Assembly: GCA_039931435.1 (NCBI GenBank)
Contig: JBDTRY010000034.1
Coordinates: 1 to 26,262 of the forward strand
Direction: 5' to 3'
DNA: 26,262 bases
DNA from: JBDTRY01 sp039931435
GTDB taxonomy: Bacteria > Acidobacteriota > Thermoanaerobaculia > Gp7-AA8
A model generated the notes under the pieces. It was given only the letters and a program-made list of their open reading frames with translations. It was not told where the DNA came from and searched no databases. The first letter of the stretch is position 1, and every line of letters begins with the position of its first letter. Positions 8,360 through 18,064 of the stretch are shown one piece after another. Position numbers and translations under genes: made by a program.

Positions 8360-11300
8360 TCATCTCAGGGGGAGACAACCGATGTTGTGAACCAGATAGT
8401 TGGAAAGAATGACCAGATCGAGGGAATCCACAGATCCGTCGAGATTGAGATCAGACAATTCGGCCGGAGCATTGAACGGCGGGTTCCCGGCGGCGAGGTT
8501 GTGAACGAGATAGTTACTGAAAATCACGAGGTCGCTGGAATCAGCGTTCTGATCGAGGTTGAGGTCGCCGTACAACTGAACCGTGACCGTGCTGTAGGCA
8601 CTGCCCATGTTTCCCGAGGCATCCGTGAATCTGAAGGAAACGGTATTGACCCCGGCGGTGAAAAATGTGCTGGTATCGGCATCGACGCCGTTCCGCTGCG
8701 GGGAAAGCCTGGTCGTCGAGGCGCTGCAACCATCGACGGACGACCCACCGGCCGTTAGAAAGTCCGACAGGGTGGAATCGGTTAACCCAGTGCTGCCTCC
8801 GACTTCGCCGGAACAGGTGGATTGCACCACCGTGATCGGCGATGGTGGCGTGACGGCAGGCGGGGTGGTGTCCTGGTTCACGGTAAACATCGCGGACGAT
8901 GTACTGACGTTTCCGAATGGGTCCGCGACCGTAACGGTCGCCGTGCCCGGCGTGCTCATGTCCGCAGAACTGACATCGGCCTCGAGTTGCGTGGAACTGA
9001 GGAACCGGGTCGGTAGCATCGCGCCATTCCACTGGGCAACGCATCCGCTGGTGAAATTCAGACCGGAGATCGTGATCGTGACGCTGGGGCCGTTCTCACA
9101 ACCGCTGGAGGGACTGAGGCTCTGTACGCTGTGCGAAGGTGCATTCACCTGTTGATCAACGATGGGAGAGGCCGACGAGGCATGGGTGGAATCGCCGAGA
9201 TAGGCGGCACTAACCGGATGGACGCCGGCTGAAAGCGCGGAGGTAACAAAGGTGGCAATCCCTCCGGAGATGGAGGCACTGCCCAGCGTCCCGCTTCCCT
9301 CACGAAATTCGACCTGGCCCGTTGCGTCAGCGGGCGACACCGCGGCTGTGAAGGTTACATCCTGATTGAAGGTCGACGGATTCGGACTGGCAGTCAGCGC
9401 AGTGGACGTCGGGATGAGCACAAGTCCGTTCTGGGACCAGGTCACCGATACGTTCTGCAATTCGGGACTGACCAGGGTGTCCGTCGTGGAGAGATCCGCC
9501 TGATATTGAAAATAACGGCCACTGGCGTCGATGGACGATCCGGAAGCGGGAACAGGAGCAAAGGCCGTCCAGCTTGCATCGGGAACGGGTGTATCCCCCA
9601 CCCTGTAACCGATGGAAAGGGCTGTACCGGCCGGGAGGACGCTGGTCCACGAGAGCTGTTTCCAGAGGGCGGTCACTCCGCCATCGAAGACCCGAGACTG
9701 AAACGTGCCGGACGCCGGGAACTCGCTCATACGCAGCCAATCCACAGCGACGCTGGAGCTGTTGGGGGTGGCGTCGCTCACCACCGGTCGCATGTCCGAA
9801 ACGATGCCCGTACTCTCGGTATGCACGACAACGCCATCAACCCAGAAAACGACAGACCCTGATATCCAGTCGATGCGATACCGGTGAGGCGATCCGATCA
9901 GCGAGTTCGAGATCAGGACGTCGCTTGCCGCGGCTCCGCCCGCTACGCGGGCATATACGGCATTGCCCGTATTGTGCGTGCTGAACATGGCCCAGACCGC
10001 AGAATTGAAGTCGACGGCGAAGCCCACGTGCTGGAATGTTTCCGCACTGAATGTGGCCACGAACTCCAGTGAACGACCCTGCCCGTACATCGACGCCGTG
10101 CCCAGAAGCGCGCCGTTCACACTGACGACTCCCCCGGCAACGACCGAGTCTCCGCCACTTCCCCATGGAACGCTCGTCCATCCCGGAGGCAGCGCAGACC
10201 CATCGAACTCTTCGTGCACAACAGGGGCGAGAATCACCTCTCCGTCCGCGACATGTGCTACCGCGGTGTGGCTGTCGAGAGTGCCCGCTGAAAAGTCCCC
10301 TGTGAGCGTGTCCGTGAAGGTCTGCGTTGTGTCCTCGGTCGTGAAGGTCCACTGACTGCTGGAGCCCAGAGTATTTCCGGCGAGGTCGGCCACGCTTGCC
10401 GCGATCGTCACGGTATAAAGCGTTCCCCCCTCCAATGGCACATTCGGTGTGAGTGTTGCCAGCGAGCCGCTGAATGAAACGGACGCTGGTGTGTCAGTCC
10501 CTGCTCCGGAACGGCGGAGGGAGAACGTCGAGCTGGTCACAGTGGCAGAATTCATTGCTTCGGAAAATCGCACGGTAACCGTGGCCGCGGTGGAAACCGA
10601 TGTGGCCCCCGAAGCTGGCGACACTTGAACGATCACCGGGGGAGTGTTGTCAGGACTGTTCGAAAACCCGATTTCCACCTGCTGCAGCTCGGGGCTGACC
10701 AGGTCATTCGCCGTGGATAGCTCTGCCTGGTACTGAAGATAGCGGGATCTGCCTCCGATCATGGATCCGGATGGGGACACCGGAATGAAGCCTGTCCATG
10801 AGGAATCGGGAACCGGGGTGTTGCCCAGACGGACGCTCATGTCCATTGCGGTCTGAGGCGGTGTCGTTGCCGACCAGTTCATAGCGCCCCAGCTCACCGT
10901 TCCGAGGGCATCGAACACGCGTGACTGGAACACCCCGCTCGAGGCATATGGAGTTAGGCGAAGCCAATCCACCATCACCCCACTGGCGTTGACGTCGTAG
11001 TCACTGACCACCGGCCGCATGTTCGCAGCGATGCTCACCGGCTGGGTGTGAACCACCGATCCGTCAATCAGAAAAACGATCGATGCGGAATTCCATTCGA
11101 TCCGGTAATGGTGAGGAGCGCCGAGCCATGAACCAGGGATGGCAACATCGATCACCGTTCCGGCATTGTTGGTGCGGGCGTAGAGAGTGTCCGTACCGCC
11201 AGCGGTGCCGAACATCGCCCAGGATTCCCCAGCGGCAGCGAGGTCCTGTCCCAGTCCCACATGTTCGAAATGTTCAGCCGCGAACGTGGCAACGAAGTCG

Positions 11301-14300
11301 ATGGCTCTCCCGGGACCATACGTTGCGGATGTGGCCAGCAGGCCGCCGTTGACGGTAACCTCGCCGTTGGCCACGACGGCATCCCCGCCGTTGTTCCACG
11401 GCGACAAGGTCCAACCCAGTGGGATTGCCGAGCCCGAAAAGTCCTCGGACACGGCGGGAGACAACGTGAGTTCACCATCTCCCGACAATGTAATGGAGAC
11501 ACCGGCAGGGCTGCCGGCGGCAAAGTCCGCAACGGTGGTGTCGAGGAAACCGGAAAGGGCAATCGTCGTGAATGTCCACACGGAATCGCTACCAAGAGCA
11601 TTGCCTGAGGCATCTGAAACAGACCCGGAGACAGTGACCGTATACGCCGTGCCGGGATGGAGATCAGCAAGAGGCTGAAGGGTGGCCGTCGTTCCCGCGT
11701 AAACAACATTGGCCGCAACATCCGTTGCTGCCCCATCGGCGCGGAGGGAAACCGTGGTGGAAGAGATTGTGGCGGGGTCCATCGCTTCATCGAACGTCAC
11801 AGAAACAGTCTCGTTGAGAGGCACGTCGAAGGCGTCCGGCTGAGGATAGCGGCTCTGAATGGTTGGAGGCGTGGAGTCGCTGAACGCTCCATAGCCGATG
11901 ACCACCTGCTGCACTTCGGGGGTCCTGGAGGGGTCCGCCGATGTGAGAGCGGCCTGATACTGGAGGTAACGTGAATTCGCTCCGATGGAATCGCCCGGAG
12001 ATGCGATGGAACTGAATGAAGTCCAGGAACCATCCGGAATGGGGGTATTGCCGGTGCGGACGCTCATGGCCAGAGAAGTCCCCGGCGGAAGCAAGGCTGT
12101 CCAGTTCAGTGCACCCCAGGCAGAGGCAGTTCCGGCGTCGAAGATTCGGGAACGAAAGCTCGCCGCCCCAGCGTATGGATCCATGCGCGCCCACTGCACG
12201 ACCAGAGCGCCCGAGCCGTTTCCAGAGTCGCTGAACACCGGCCGGAGGTTTCCGGGGAGGGACGCCGTCTGCGAAGAAACCTGAACACCATCGATATAAA
12301 ACGCCACGCTGCTGGATAACCACTCGATCCGGAAGCGATGGAAAGCGTTCAGATAGGCCCCGAGGGGCACATCAGTTCCGCTGCCGCCGTTCACCCGGGC
12401 ATAGAGCTGATCGCCGGATTTGCTGCTGAAAATTGCCCAGCCGCCCGTGTTGAAGTCGTTCCCGAACCCGGCGTGCTGATTGGAAGCGGAGAAGCTGGCC
12501 ACGAATTCGAGGGCACGCCCCGGTGCATAGAAGGCATCTGTTCCAACAAGGGCCTCATTGATGGACATCGCCCCGGCTGCAAACGATGCCGCGCCCCCGG
12601 GTGACCAGGGCGAGACAGACCAGCCAGCGGGGATGGATGCATCGTTGAACTCAGAGCCCTCGGCAGGGCGGATCGTTACTTCGCCGTCCGCCGTCTCCGT
12701 CACCCAGGACTGAGCATCGAGAGTCCCGGCTGAGAAATCTCCGTAAGTCGTATCCACGAAGGAAGCCGAAGCTGTCGTGAATGAGGCTGGCGCGGCGGGT
12801 GGATTCGGATCAACAGCTGTGTTGGATGCTGCGTCCGTGGATTGGACTCGGAAATAGTACGTGGTGCTGGTAGAGAGACCGGACAGGGTGATCTGGTGGC
12901 TGGTCACCGCTGTGGAATCGGCGGCACTCTGATCGAGGGAGGAAGGATTGGTAGAATATGTGACGACTGAATCCGACTGCTCGTCGGTAGTCCAGGCTAC
13001 CTGCACCGTACCATCGGCGTTCGGCGAGGCCGTCACTGCCGAGATCAGCGGGGGCGACGTGTCGGTGGCGTAGGTGACGATGTAGTTCCCGGCAGGTGAC
13101 GAGAACCGTGCGTAGTCAATTCCCTTCACCGTTTCCAAGGCATAGGGAATGGTCCCTCCATTCAATGTGATCCCCGTAAGGTGACCATTGATCGAAAGGG
13201 CCGGGAGGAGAGACTGCAGGCCGTTGGTATTCGCGCCCGCGACCACTGAGAACGTCAGCGCATTCCCAGCCCACGCCACGTTGGAGAATGAAGACGCGTT
13301 ACGGCCATCGATCCAATCCAGCATCTGTTTCGCGGAGACCACCGGCACGGACCTGGACTGAGCGGCGGCAACCACTGTGTTCGCTCCGGGATGATCGGAC
13401 GAATCGGTATGCATATTCATGGTGAACACGCCGTAATAACCGAGCGGTCCCAGGGCGTTGTCAAGCAACGTGTCGATATGAGTGGAGTACGTGATCCCGG
13501 ACTCGTCGGTCATCTGCGTGGCGGCCTGGTAGACATCGATCATCGAACCGTCGAGATCAGCAAAACGCATGGGCATGCCCGAACCGGTAAAGAGACCGGG
13601 GCGATCCTGCACCCACGTGTCGGGCCAGTAGTAGTAATTCGTATCGAATCGAATGCCGTGGGCCAGTTCCACTTTCGGGTGCGAGGCCCAGTCGCTCCAT
13701 ACGATGCAATGCGTGCGGTTCGTCACGGGCGCCGGGAGGCTGACGTACTTGGACCTCCAGGCACCGAGATCGCTGTCGAAGATGGACGACAGAGAGCCCT
13801 GGGATGTCCAGTCCGCGCAGTTCGTCGTTACGTGATCGCCGATTTCGAAGCCCTGAGCCACGTAGCCGGCCGCCGAAGAATCGGAAAGCGGAGTACTCGT
13901 ATAGATGTAGGAAGTCGAGCGCAGACATTCCCAGTTGCTGACCGAGCAACCGGCCGGGCTCTGGGCAAGGAGCTTGTCGAACTGGCCCTGCGTTCCGTTG
14001 CTGCCATGGTCATCGCCGGTCATTACCACGGCGGCTTTCAATCCACGCGGCAGGTACCAGAAGTGGGGAAGCGGCTTGCCATCCCTGTTCAGAAACTGAA
14101 TAAGATTCGCCAACAGTCGTTGCTGCTCGTCGGCCTGAGGGATCTGCACCCGGGAGAGATCGACCCAATCAGGCTGAACGTCTCCGGCCTTCGCTCCAAA
14201 AAAAAGATCGTCTGAACGGATGGGAGGAGTGCCGTCACGCTCCTGAGCGGCGAAGGCCGGATTCCCCTGACGTGTGTAAATCACCGAGCGGGCCAGGTCA

Positions 14301-17300
14301 AAGGTAAAGGCCGCAACCTCTCCCCCATTGGAACCGACGCTGCGAACAGTGAGGGCCGGATAAGCCGTGGCGGTGGTTGAATCAGAAAAGAGCGTAGCGA
14401 CGACTGTAGCTCCAGCGGGAGCGTAACTGTCCGCAGTTCCGTGGAACTGGATTGTCTGCGCGGTGATGCCGCGCCCCGGGACGGCGCTCGTCGTTACCTG
14501 CAGGTATTCGTCCGAGATCGTGCTGCCCGCATCGGTCAGGCCGAGAAGACCAGCCAACTGCTTGTCCGGCCGCATGGCAATCAGGTTTCCGCCGGCGTTC
14601 ACCCAATCGGAGAACATGGAGACCTGGGCGGCGGTGAGTGGCATTTCTCCGAGAATGGCTACATCGTAGGATCCCAGAATCGAAGGCGTGACGTTCGAAA
14701 TGTCCGTTGCGTTGAATTCATTCAAACCTTCAGCCCGAAGAATTTCCGTGTAATAGCGGCTGAAAGGATTGGAAGCAGCGCTGATCACCAGAATCGGCCC
14801 GCCCGGACCCTCGTCCGCAGGAGGACCTGAGGTGGTGAATGACCACACATAGTCCGCGGCGAGAAAATTGCCCGCGGCGTCGGACACGCCTCCCGTACCG
14901 CCCCGAATGGTGACCGTGTACGTGGCTGAATCAGCCAGCGATGATGACGGAGTGAGCGTGATGGTGCGGGCGGAACTATCGTAAGCGATGGTGGCGGAGA
15001 CCGGACCGTTCGATGCGTCACGCATGCTGACGGTGCCAGGGCTCACGGACGACGCATCAAGGGCTTCGTTGAAGGTGGCCACAGCACTGCTTCCGACAGC
15101 AACATTCACGGTTCCATTTGCCGGAGAGGCGGACGTCACTGAAGGCGGCGTTGTATCGGGGGCCACTGAGGTAGCGAACACAACATCAACCCAGTAGTTG
15201 CTGGATTGGAATGTATCGTCCGGAAATGTCGATGGGCCGTACTTGTACACTCCGTTCGGGCCATCTGCACCATTCGCCAGTGCCCTCAAAGGTAGATTGA
15301 CGAATTCTGAATTGAAATAGGAGCTGTCGAAGGCATAGCCCCCTGCTGAATGATAGGAGGCCACATAGGTTGTGCCTGCGACGATGGCGATGGCCGGCGA
15401 GAGCGAAACTTCCTGCCAGCCGCTGGAGGTCCCACCGGTGAACGTGGCTTCGGCCAGTTGCACACCTGCCGAGTCCCACAGATGACCGACGTGAGTCCCC
15501 GTGTTGCCAGCGCCTTTATAGAATCGAATTGCAGTGATGTAGCCGTCTTGCTCGGCCCGGAATTTCACTCCAACCTCGATGGGCGAGGCATCGTTGGCGT
15601 CCGGGGTTGCGGGCACAACTGATTCGCTCCAGATCGAGCATGGGCAGACCCGCGGATCGACGCTCACTGTAACGGCAGTTGACGAGGCTCCGAGATTGCC
15701 GCTGTCGTCAATGGCTCTGCTGAGCAGAGTTACCGGTCCGCTCGAAGGCGAGTTCCACGCATACGACCAGTTCACCGTTCCGCTGGCTGGATGCCATGTC
15801 GCGCCGCCATCGGTCGACACCTCTACAGCGGCCACCACTCCTCCCCCCGCGTCGCTGGCTGATCCGGTGATGTTCACCACCGAGCTCGCTGGAACTGAAG
15901 ATCCGTCCGAGGGAGAATCAATCGTTGACGAGGGGGCAGTGGTGTCCGTGGACGCCGCCGCAAGAACCAGTCCGGCCTGAAGAGTTCCGGGCTGCACACC
16001 CATATCCGCCAGGAGGTTCACCGAGGCCTGCTGCATCCGCGGATCTGGACTCGAGGATCCCCGATCATGATTGTCGTCGAGACCCCATGGCCACTGGACT
16101 GTGCCTGCGCCGAACACCAGCGCCGTGCCCTTCCGGTACATGGTCAGATGATGAGTCGCGGTCCCGGGACCATAGTTCGAACCGTAATCCAGAAGGCGCT
16201 GATCCACCTCGACTGTCGTCGATGACAGCCGGATCAGACCAGGCGGGCGGGCACCGTTATCGAGATCCTCATCCCACTCGTAACCCACCGAGTCCGCTAC
16301 CAGGTTGGCGGAGGAACCGGCCGGAAGGGAAGCCACGGATGTATTTCTCCAGAACCGGAGCTTGCCCTCCTCCGATGAGACGACCATCGGATAGCTGCAG
16401 CAGTTGACTGTGAAGATCGTTCCGGTGAGAGCATTCTCCGGCCTGCCCCCATCCGCGGGAGGACTGAACCGGGGGTCTCGCCACGTCCCGGTCCAGACAT
16501 TCGGTTCGGGATCGATCCTGGCGTTGGCGTGGGTTTCCTTGTAACAGACCAGTGTCCTGTACGGCGTCGCCGACCCCTCATTACTGACCTCCCAACGGGT
16601 CTTCCAGAAAATCTCGTTGCCGGTCAGGAAGGCCATGTTCACGCCGGCGTCGCGCGCCGCTTCGACGTTTGCTCGTTGTTCCCCCGACCAGTATTCATCA
16701 TGTCCGACCGGCATGTAGATACGGTGTTCGAGGATCTCAGAACCCAGGCGGGATGCATCCACGCCCGTGAAGTAGCTCACATCGTAACCATTGGCTTCGA
16801 GCCAGCGCACCATCGGGTATTCGGAGTTGAAGAGCCAGTCCTCAGCACTGGTTCCCCGCGTAGTGAAGGGCCGGTTGTAGCTGACTTTGTAGGCACGGCC
16901 CGCGGGAGATCCGGTATAGAGACTATTTCCCCCATACTGGTTATAGGCTTGCCAGGTGATATCCGAGGTCTGAAAAAGAATGTCCGAGTGTCCGCTGTCG
17001 TCGCGGACGATGAATACCATGTGGCTGGCGCGGCCATCCTCGGGGTCCGTGCGCACCAGCCTGGCCAGATAGATCCCGGAAGTAGCGTCAGCAGGAACCG
17101 CCCAGGATGCCGAAACGCTCCAGTTGCCGCAGTCGTTCAGACCGGTGGTACTGTCGTTCAGGCAGGCCGGCTGCGATTGGGGTAGTACGGCTGTAGGAGA
17201 GATGGTGTCAACTTTTCGTGCGCCGGCACCCGAGTAATAGCCCAGCCGGTAGATGTCGATTCGATAGGATGTCGCATCGGTACTGACCTTGAACGACACG

Positions 17301-17536
17301 GTGGAGCCTGCGCCCACGCTGATGTCAGTCGCAAACCCTTGAATGCTCGCATCCCCGGCTCCAGTAATCTCCCATTCACTCGAGGGATTTCCGGGCAGAC
17401 AGTTCTCAGCCACGATCCGATTGGAGGGTACGTCGCAGGGTGCGGCACGTAAGGACCCGTTCGCAAGTGACAGGAAAATCGTGAATGCGGCCGCGACGAA
17501 TGTCGAGACCCCTGAGTATCGACCACGTGTAACCAT
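8360..17536 (-). CDS. Giant 3058-residue multidomain secreted protein ending in a dockerin-like module
   Basis: First gene of the operon. Approximate domains: signal peptide 1-31; N,N-dimethylformamidase-beta-like domain 40-520 (LGYYSG, GHDEYW near 275, then GNEIFWK); bacterial Ig 528-625; DUF4082-like 628-788; Big_5-like Ig 792-900; amidotransferase/ThuA-like Rossmann domain 908-1150; NodB polysaccharide-deacetylase-like domain 1160-1420; Fn3 from 1489; three ~405-residue repeats from 1593, 1997 and 2407, each a concanavalin/LamG-like sandwich plus a second beta domain, the first two also ending in a Big_5-like Ig; Ig-like from ~2706; IPT/TIG ~2800; hyalin-like ~2890; dockerin-like 2985-3053. 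Both dockerin loops have canonical D-x-N-x-D...D spacing. The Rossmann-plus-deacetylase part may modify a glycan, but no substrate can be named. GGAG lies eight bases before the ATG. I see no frameshift over 9.2 kb. Cohesins in the next three genes are candidate partners. Confidence 0.85.
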   Translation of the reverse strand: MVTRGRYSGVSTFVAAAFTIFLSLANGSLRAAPCDVPSNRIVAENCLPGNPSSEWEITGAGDASIQGFATDISVGAGSTVSFKVSTDATSYRIDIYRLGYYSGAGARKVDTISPTAVLPQSQPACLNDSTTGLNDCGNWSVSASWAVPADATSGIYLARLVRTDPEDGRASHMVFIVRDDSGHSDILFQTSDITWQAYNQYGGNSLYTGSPAGRAYKVSYNRPFTTRGTSAEDWLFNSEYPMVRWLEANGYDVSYFTGVDASRLGSEILEHRIYMPVGHDEYWSGEQRANVEAARDAGVNMAFLTGNEIFWKTRWEVSNEGSATPYRTLVCYKETHANARIDPEPNVWTGTWRDPRFSPPADGGRPENALTGTIFTVNCCSYPMVVSSEEGKLRFWRNTSVASLPAGSSANLVADSVGYEWDEDLDNGARPPGLIRLSSTTVEVDQRLLDYGSNYGPGTATHHLTMYRKGTALVFGAGTVQWPWGLDDNHDRGSSSPDPRMQQASVNLLADMGVQPGTLQAGLVLAAASTDTTAPSSTIDSPSDGSSVPASSVVNITGSASDAGGGVVAAVEVSTDGGATWHPASGTVNWSYAWNSPSSGPVTLLSRAIDDSGNLGASSTAVTVSVDPRVCPCSIWSESVVPATPDANDASPIEVGVKFRAEQDGYITAIRFYKGAGNTGTHVGHLWDSAGVQLAEATFTGGTSSGWQEVSLSPAIAIVAGTTYVASYHSAGGYAFDSSYFNSEFVNLPLRALANGADGPNGVYKYGPSTFPDDTFQSSNYWVDVVFATSVAPDTTPPSVTSASPANGTVNVAVGSSAVATFNEALDASSVSPGTVSMRDASNGPVSATIAYDSSARTITLTPSSSLADSATYTVTIRGGTGGVSDAAGNFLAADYVWSFTTSGPPADEGPGGPILVISAASNPFSRYYTEILRAEGLNEFNATDISNVTPSILGSYDVAILGEMPLTAAQVSMFSDWVNAGGNLIAMRPDKQLAGLLGLTDAGSTISDEYLQVTTSAVPGRGITAQTIQFHGTADSYAPAGATVVATLFSDSTTATAYPALTVRSVGSNGGEVAAFTFDLARSVIYTRQGNPAFAAQERDGTPPIRSDDLFFGAKAGDVQPDWVDLSRVQIPQADEQQRLLANLIQFLNRDGKPLPHFWYLPRGLKAAVVMTGDDHGSNGTQGQFDKLLAQSPAGCSVSNWECLRSTSYIYTSTPLSDSSAAGYVAQGFEIGDHVTTNCADWTSQGSLSSIFDSDLGAWRSKYVSLPAPVTNRTHCIVWSDWASHPKVELAHGIRFDTNYYYWPDTWVQDRPGLFTGSGMPMRFADLDGSMIDVYQAATQMTDESGITYSTHIDTLLDNALGPLGYYGVFTMNMHTDSSDHPGANTVVAAAQSRSVPVVSAKQMLDWIDGRNASSFSNVAWAGNALTFSVVAGANTNGLQSLLPALSINGHLTGITLNGGTIPYALETVKGIDYARFSSPAGNYIVTYATDTSPPLISAVTASPNADGTVQVAWTTDEQSDSVVTYSTNPSSLDQSAADSTAVTSHQITLSGLSTSTTYYFRVQSTDAASNTAVDPNPPAAPASFTTASASFVDTTYGDFSAGTLDAQSWVTETADGEVTIRPAEGSEFNDASIPAGWSVSPWSPGGAASFAAGAMSINEALVGTDAFYAPGRALEFVASFSASNQHAGFGNDFNTGGWAIFSSKSGDQLYARVNGGSGTDVPLGAYLNAFHRFRIEWLSSSVAFYIDGVQVSSQTASLPGNLRPVFSDSGNGSGALVVQWARMDPYAGAASFRSRIFDAGTASAWGALNWTALLPPGTSLAMSVRTGNTPIPDGSWTSFSSIASPGDSIGANSRYLQYQAALTSADPSRTPEVQQVVIGYGAFSDSTPPTIQSRYPQPDAFDVPLNETVSVTFDEAMDPATISSTTVSLRADGAATDVAANVVYAGTTATLQPLADLHPGTAYTVTVSGSVSDASGNALGSDSVWTFTTIALSGFLDTTVADFAAGSPAGVSITLSGDGELTLSPAVSEDFSGSAIPLGWTLSPWNNGGDAVVANGEVTVNGGLLATSATYGPGRAIDFVATFAAEHFEHVGLGQDLAAAGESWAMFGTAGGTDTLYARTNNAGTVIDVAIPGSWLGAPHHYRIEWNSASIVFLIDGSVVHTQPVSIAANMRPVVSDYDVNASGVMVDWLRLTPYASSGVFQSRVFDALGTVSWGAMNWSATTPPQTAMDMSVRLGNTPVPDSSWTGFIPVSPSGSMIGGRSRYLQYQAELSTANDLVSPELQQVEIGFSNSPDNTPPVIVQVSPASGATSVSTAATVTVRFSEAMNSATVTSSTFSLRRSGAGTDTPASVSFSGSLATLTPNVPLEGGTLYTVTIAASVADLAGNTLGSSSQWTFTTEDTTQTFTDTLTGDFSAGTLDSHTAVAHVADGEVILAPVVHEEFDGSALPPGWTSVPWGSGGDSVVAGGVVSVNGALLGTASMYGQGRSLEFVATFSAETFQHVGFAVDFNSAVWAMFSTHNTGNAVYARVAGGAAASDVLISNSLIGSPHRYRIDWISGSVVFWVDGVVVHTESTGIVSDMRPVVSDATPNSSSVAVDWLRMSEFPASGTFQSRVFDGGVTALWKQLSWTSVLPAGTALSIGYRVGDTPVPDASWTAFAPVPASGSSIDASGRYFQYQADLSTTDTLVSPELQNVSVTWSQNGLVLIPTSTALTASPNPSTFNQDVTFTAAVSPADATGQVEFREGSGTLGSASISGGIATFVTSALSAGVHPVSAAYLGDSTHASSASPIVDQQVNAPSHSVQSLSPSSGCENGPSVTITISGLNFTSGCVAQWNGAMLPTRFLSSTQLEADVSSADMSTPGTATVTVADPFGNVSTSSAMFTVNQDTTPPAVTPPSPITVVQSTCSGEVGGSTGLTDSTLSDFLTAGGSSVDGCSASTTRLSPQRNGVDADTSTFFTAGVNTVSFRFTDASGNMGSAYSTVTVQLYGDLNLDQNADSSDLVIFSNYLVHNLAAGNPPFNAPAELSDLNLDGSVDSLDLVILSNYLVHNIGCLPLR

Positions 17537-18064
17537 GAATAAGGCTCCGCCGAGTTAGTGCAGGCTGGTCCCGAAAAGAGGCTGTCTACCCACCCCTTGC
17601 GCGATTCGTCGCTCTCGCGCTTCTCCGCCCCGCCCAAGACTCCCCGGCGGCACTGCGGCCGCCCAAAAACACCTGCTTGATGATGGACCGGCCGAGTATA
17701 CGAATCGGATTGCCTTGCGGTCATATACCGAATGCTCCAATTATCATCGGCCGTTCGGTCTATTTTGAAGGTTATTTTGACTACATCGCGATGAAGAGCC
17801 TACCGTTCTACATCCCACGTAAACCATTGCATAAAAATCGGATAGAAACGAACCACGGACGGAGCAATCGTCCACAATCTGTGCTTGATTGACCAGCGCC
17901 ACAAATACGATTATTTGAAGAAGGCTACGGGGCCATCCCCGCGGTGCCAGCATCCTGTTTATTTTGCAGAATACGCAGCTTGTCCGTCACACATTGACAC
18001 CAGGCGAACGCCCGCGATCCGGGATACCATTCACTGCCTTCGAATTCAAAAGATCGGAGCGACG
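17537..18064. other. Divergent intergenic region (giant-protein operon / sulfatase)
   Basis: This 528-base spacer separates two divergent export-related genes. The middle (about 17700-17880) is clearly more AT-rich than the flanks, as expected for promoters. On the plus strand TTGACA occurs at 17994-17999, but no good -10 box lies 16-18 bases downstream. No RNA gene or convincing short ORF was recognised; the frame open upstream of the sulfatase (from 17885) lacks a ribosome site and does not resemble protein. Confidence 0.5.
17695..17724 (-). promoter_or_regulatory. Candidate promoter of the cohesin/dockerin operon
   Basis: Reading the minus strand, ATGACC (17724-17719; four of six matches to TTGACA) is followed after 18 bases by TATACT (17700-17695). 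Transcription would start near 17688 and give a leader of about 150 bases before the giant gene. This is a motif match only. Confidence 0.35.

Noticed and set aside
13391..14215. 274-codon plus-strand open frame inside the giant gene
   Set aside because: It lies antisense to the conserved deacetylase-like region and looks like a codon-bias shadow.
2565..17536. CRISPR-like repetition in the repeat-rich operon
   Set aside because: The periodicity is at the protein-domain level (about 90 or 405 residues) with diverged DNA; there are no short identical repeats with unique spacers.
17994..18030. TTGACA at 17994-17999 as a sulfatase promoter
   Set aside because: The -35 match is perfect but no acceptable -10 box lies 16-18 bases downstream; the nearest TA-rich hexamers are 23-25 bases away.
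17885..18064. N-terminal extension of the sulfatase by 60 residues
   Set aside because: The extension has no ribosome site, is not protein-like and would bury the Tat signal, which needs to be at the N-terminus.
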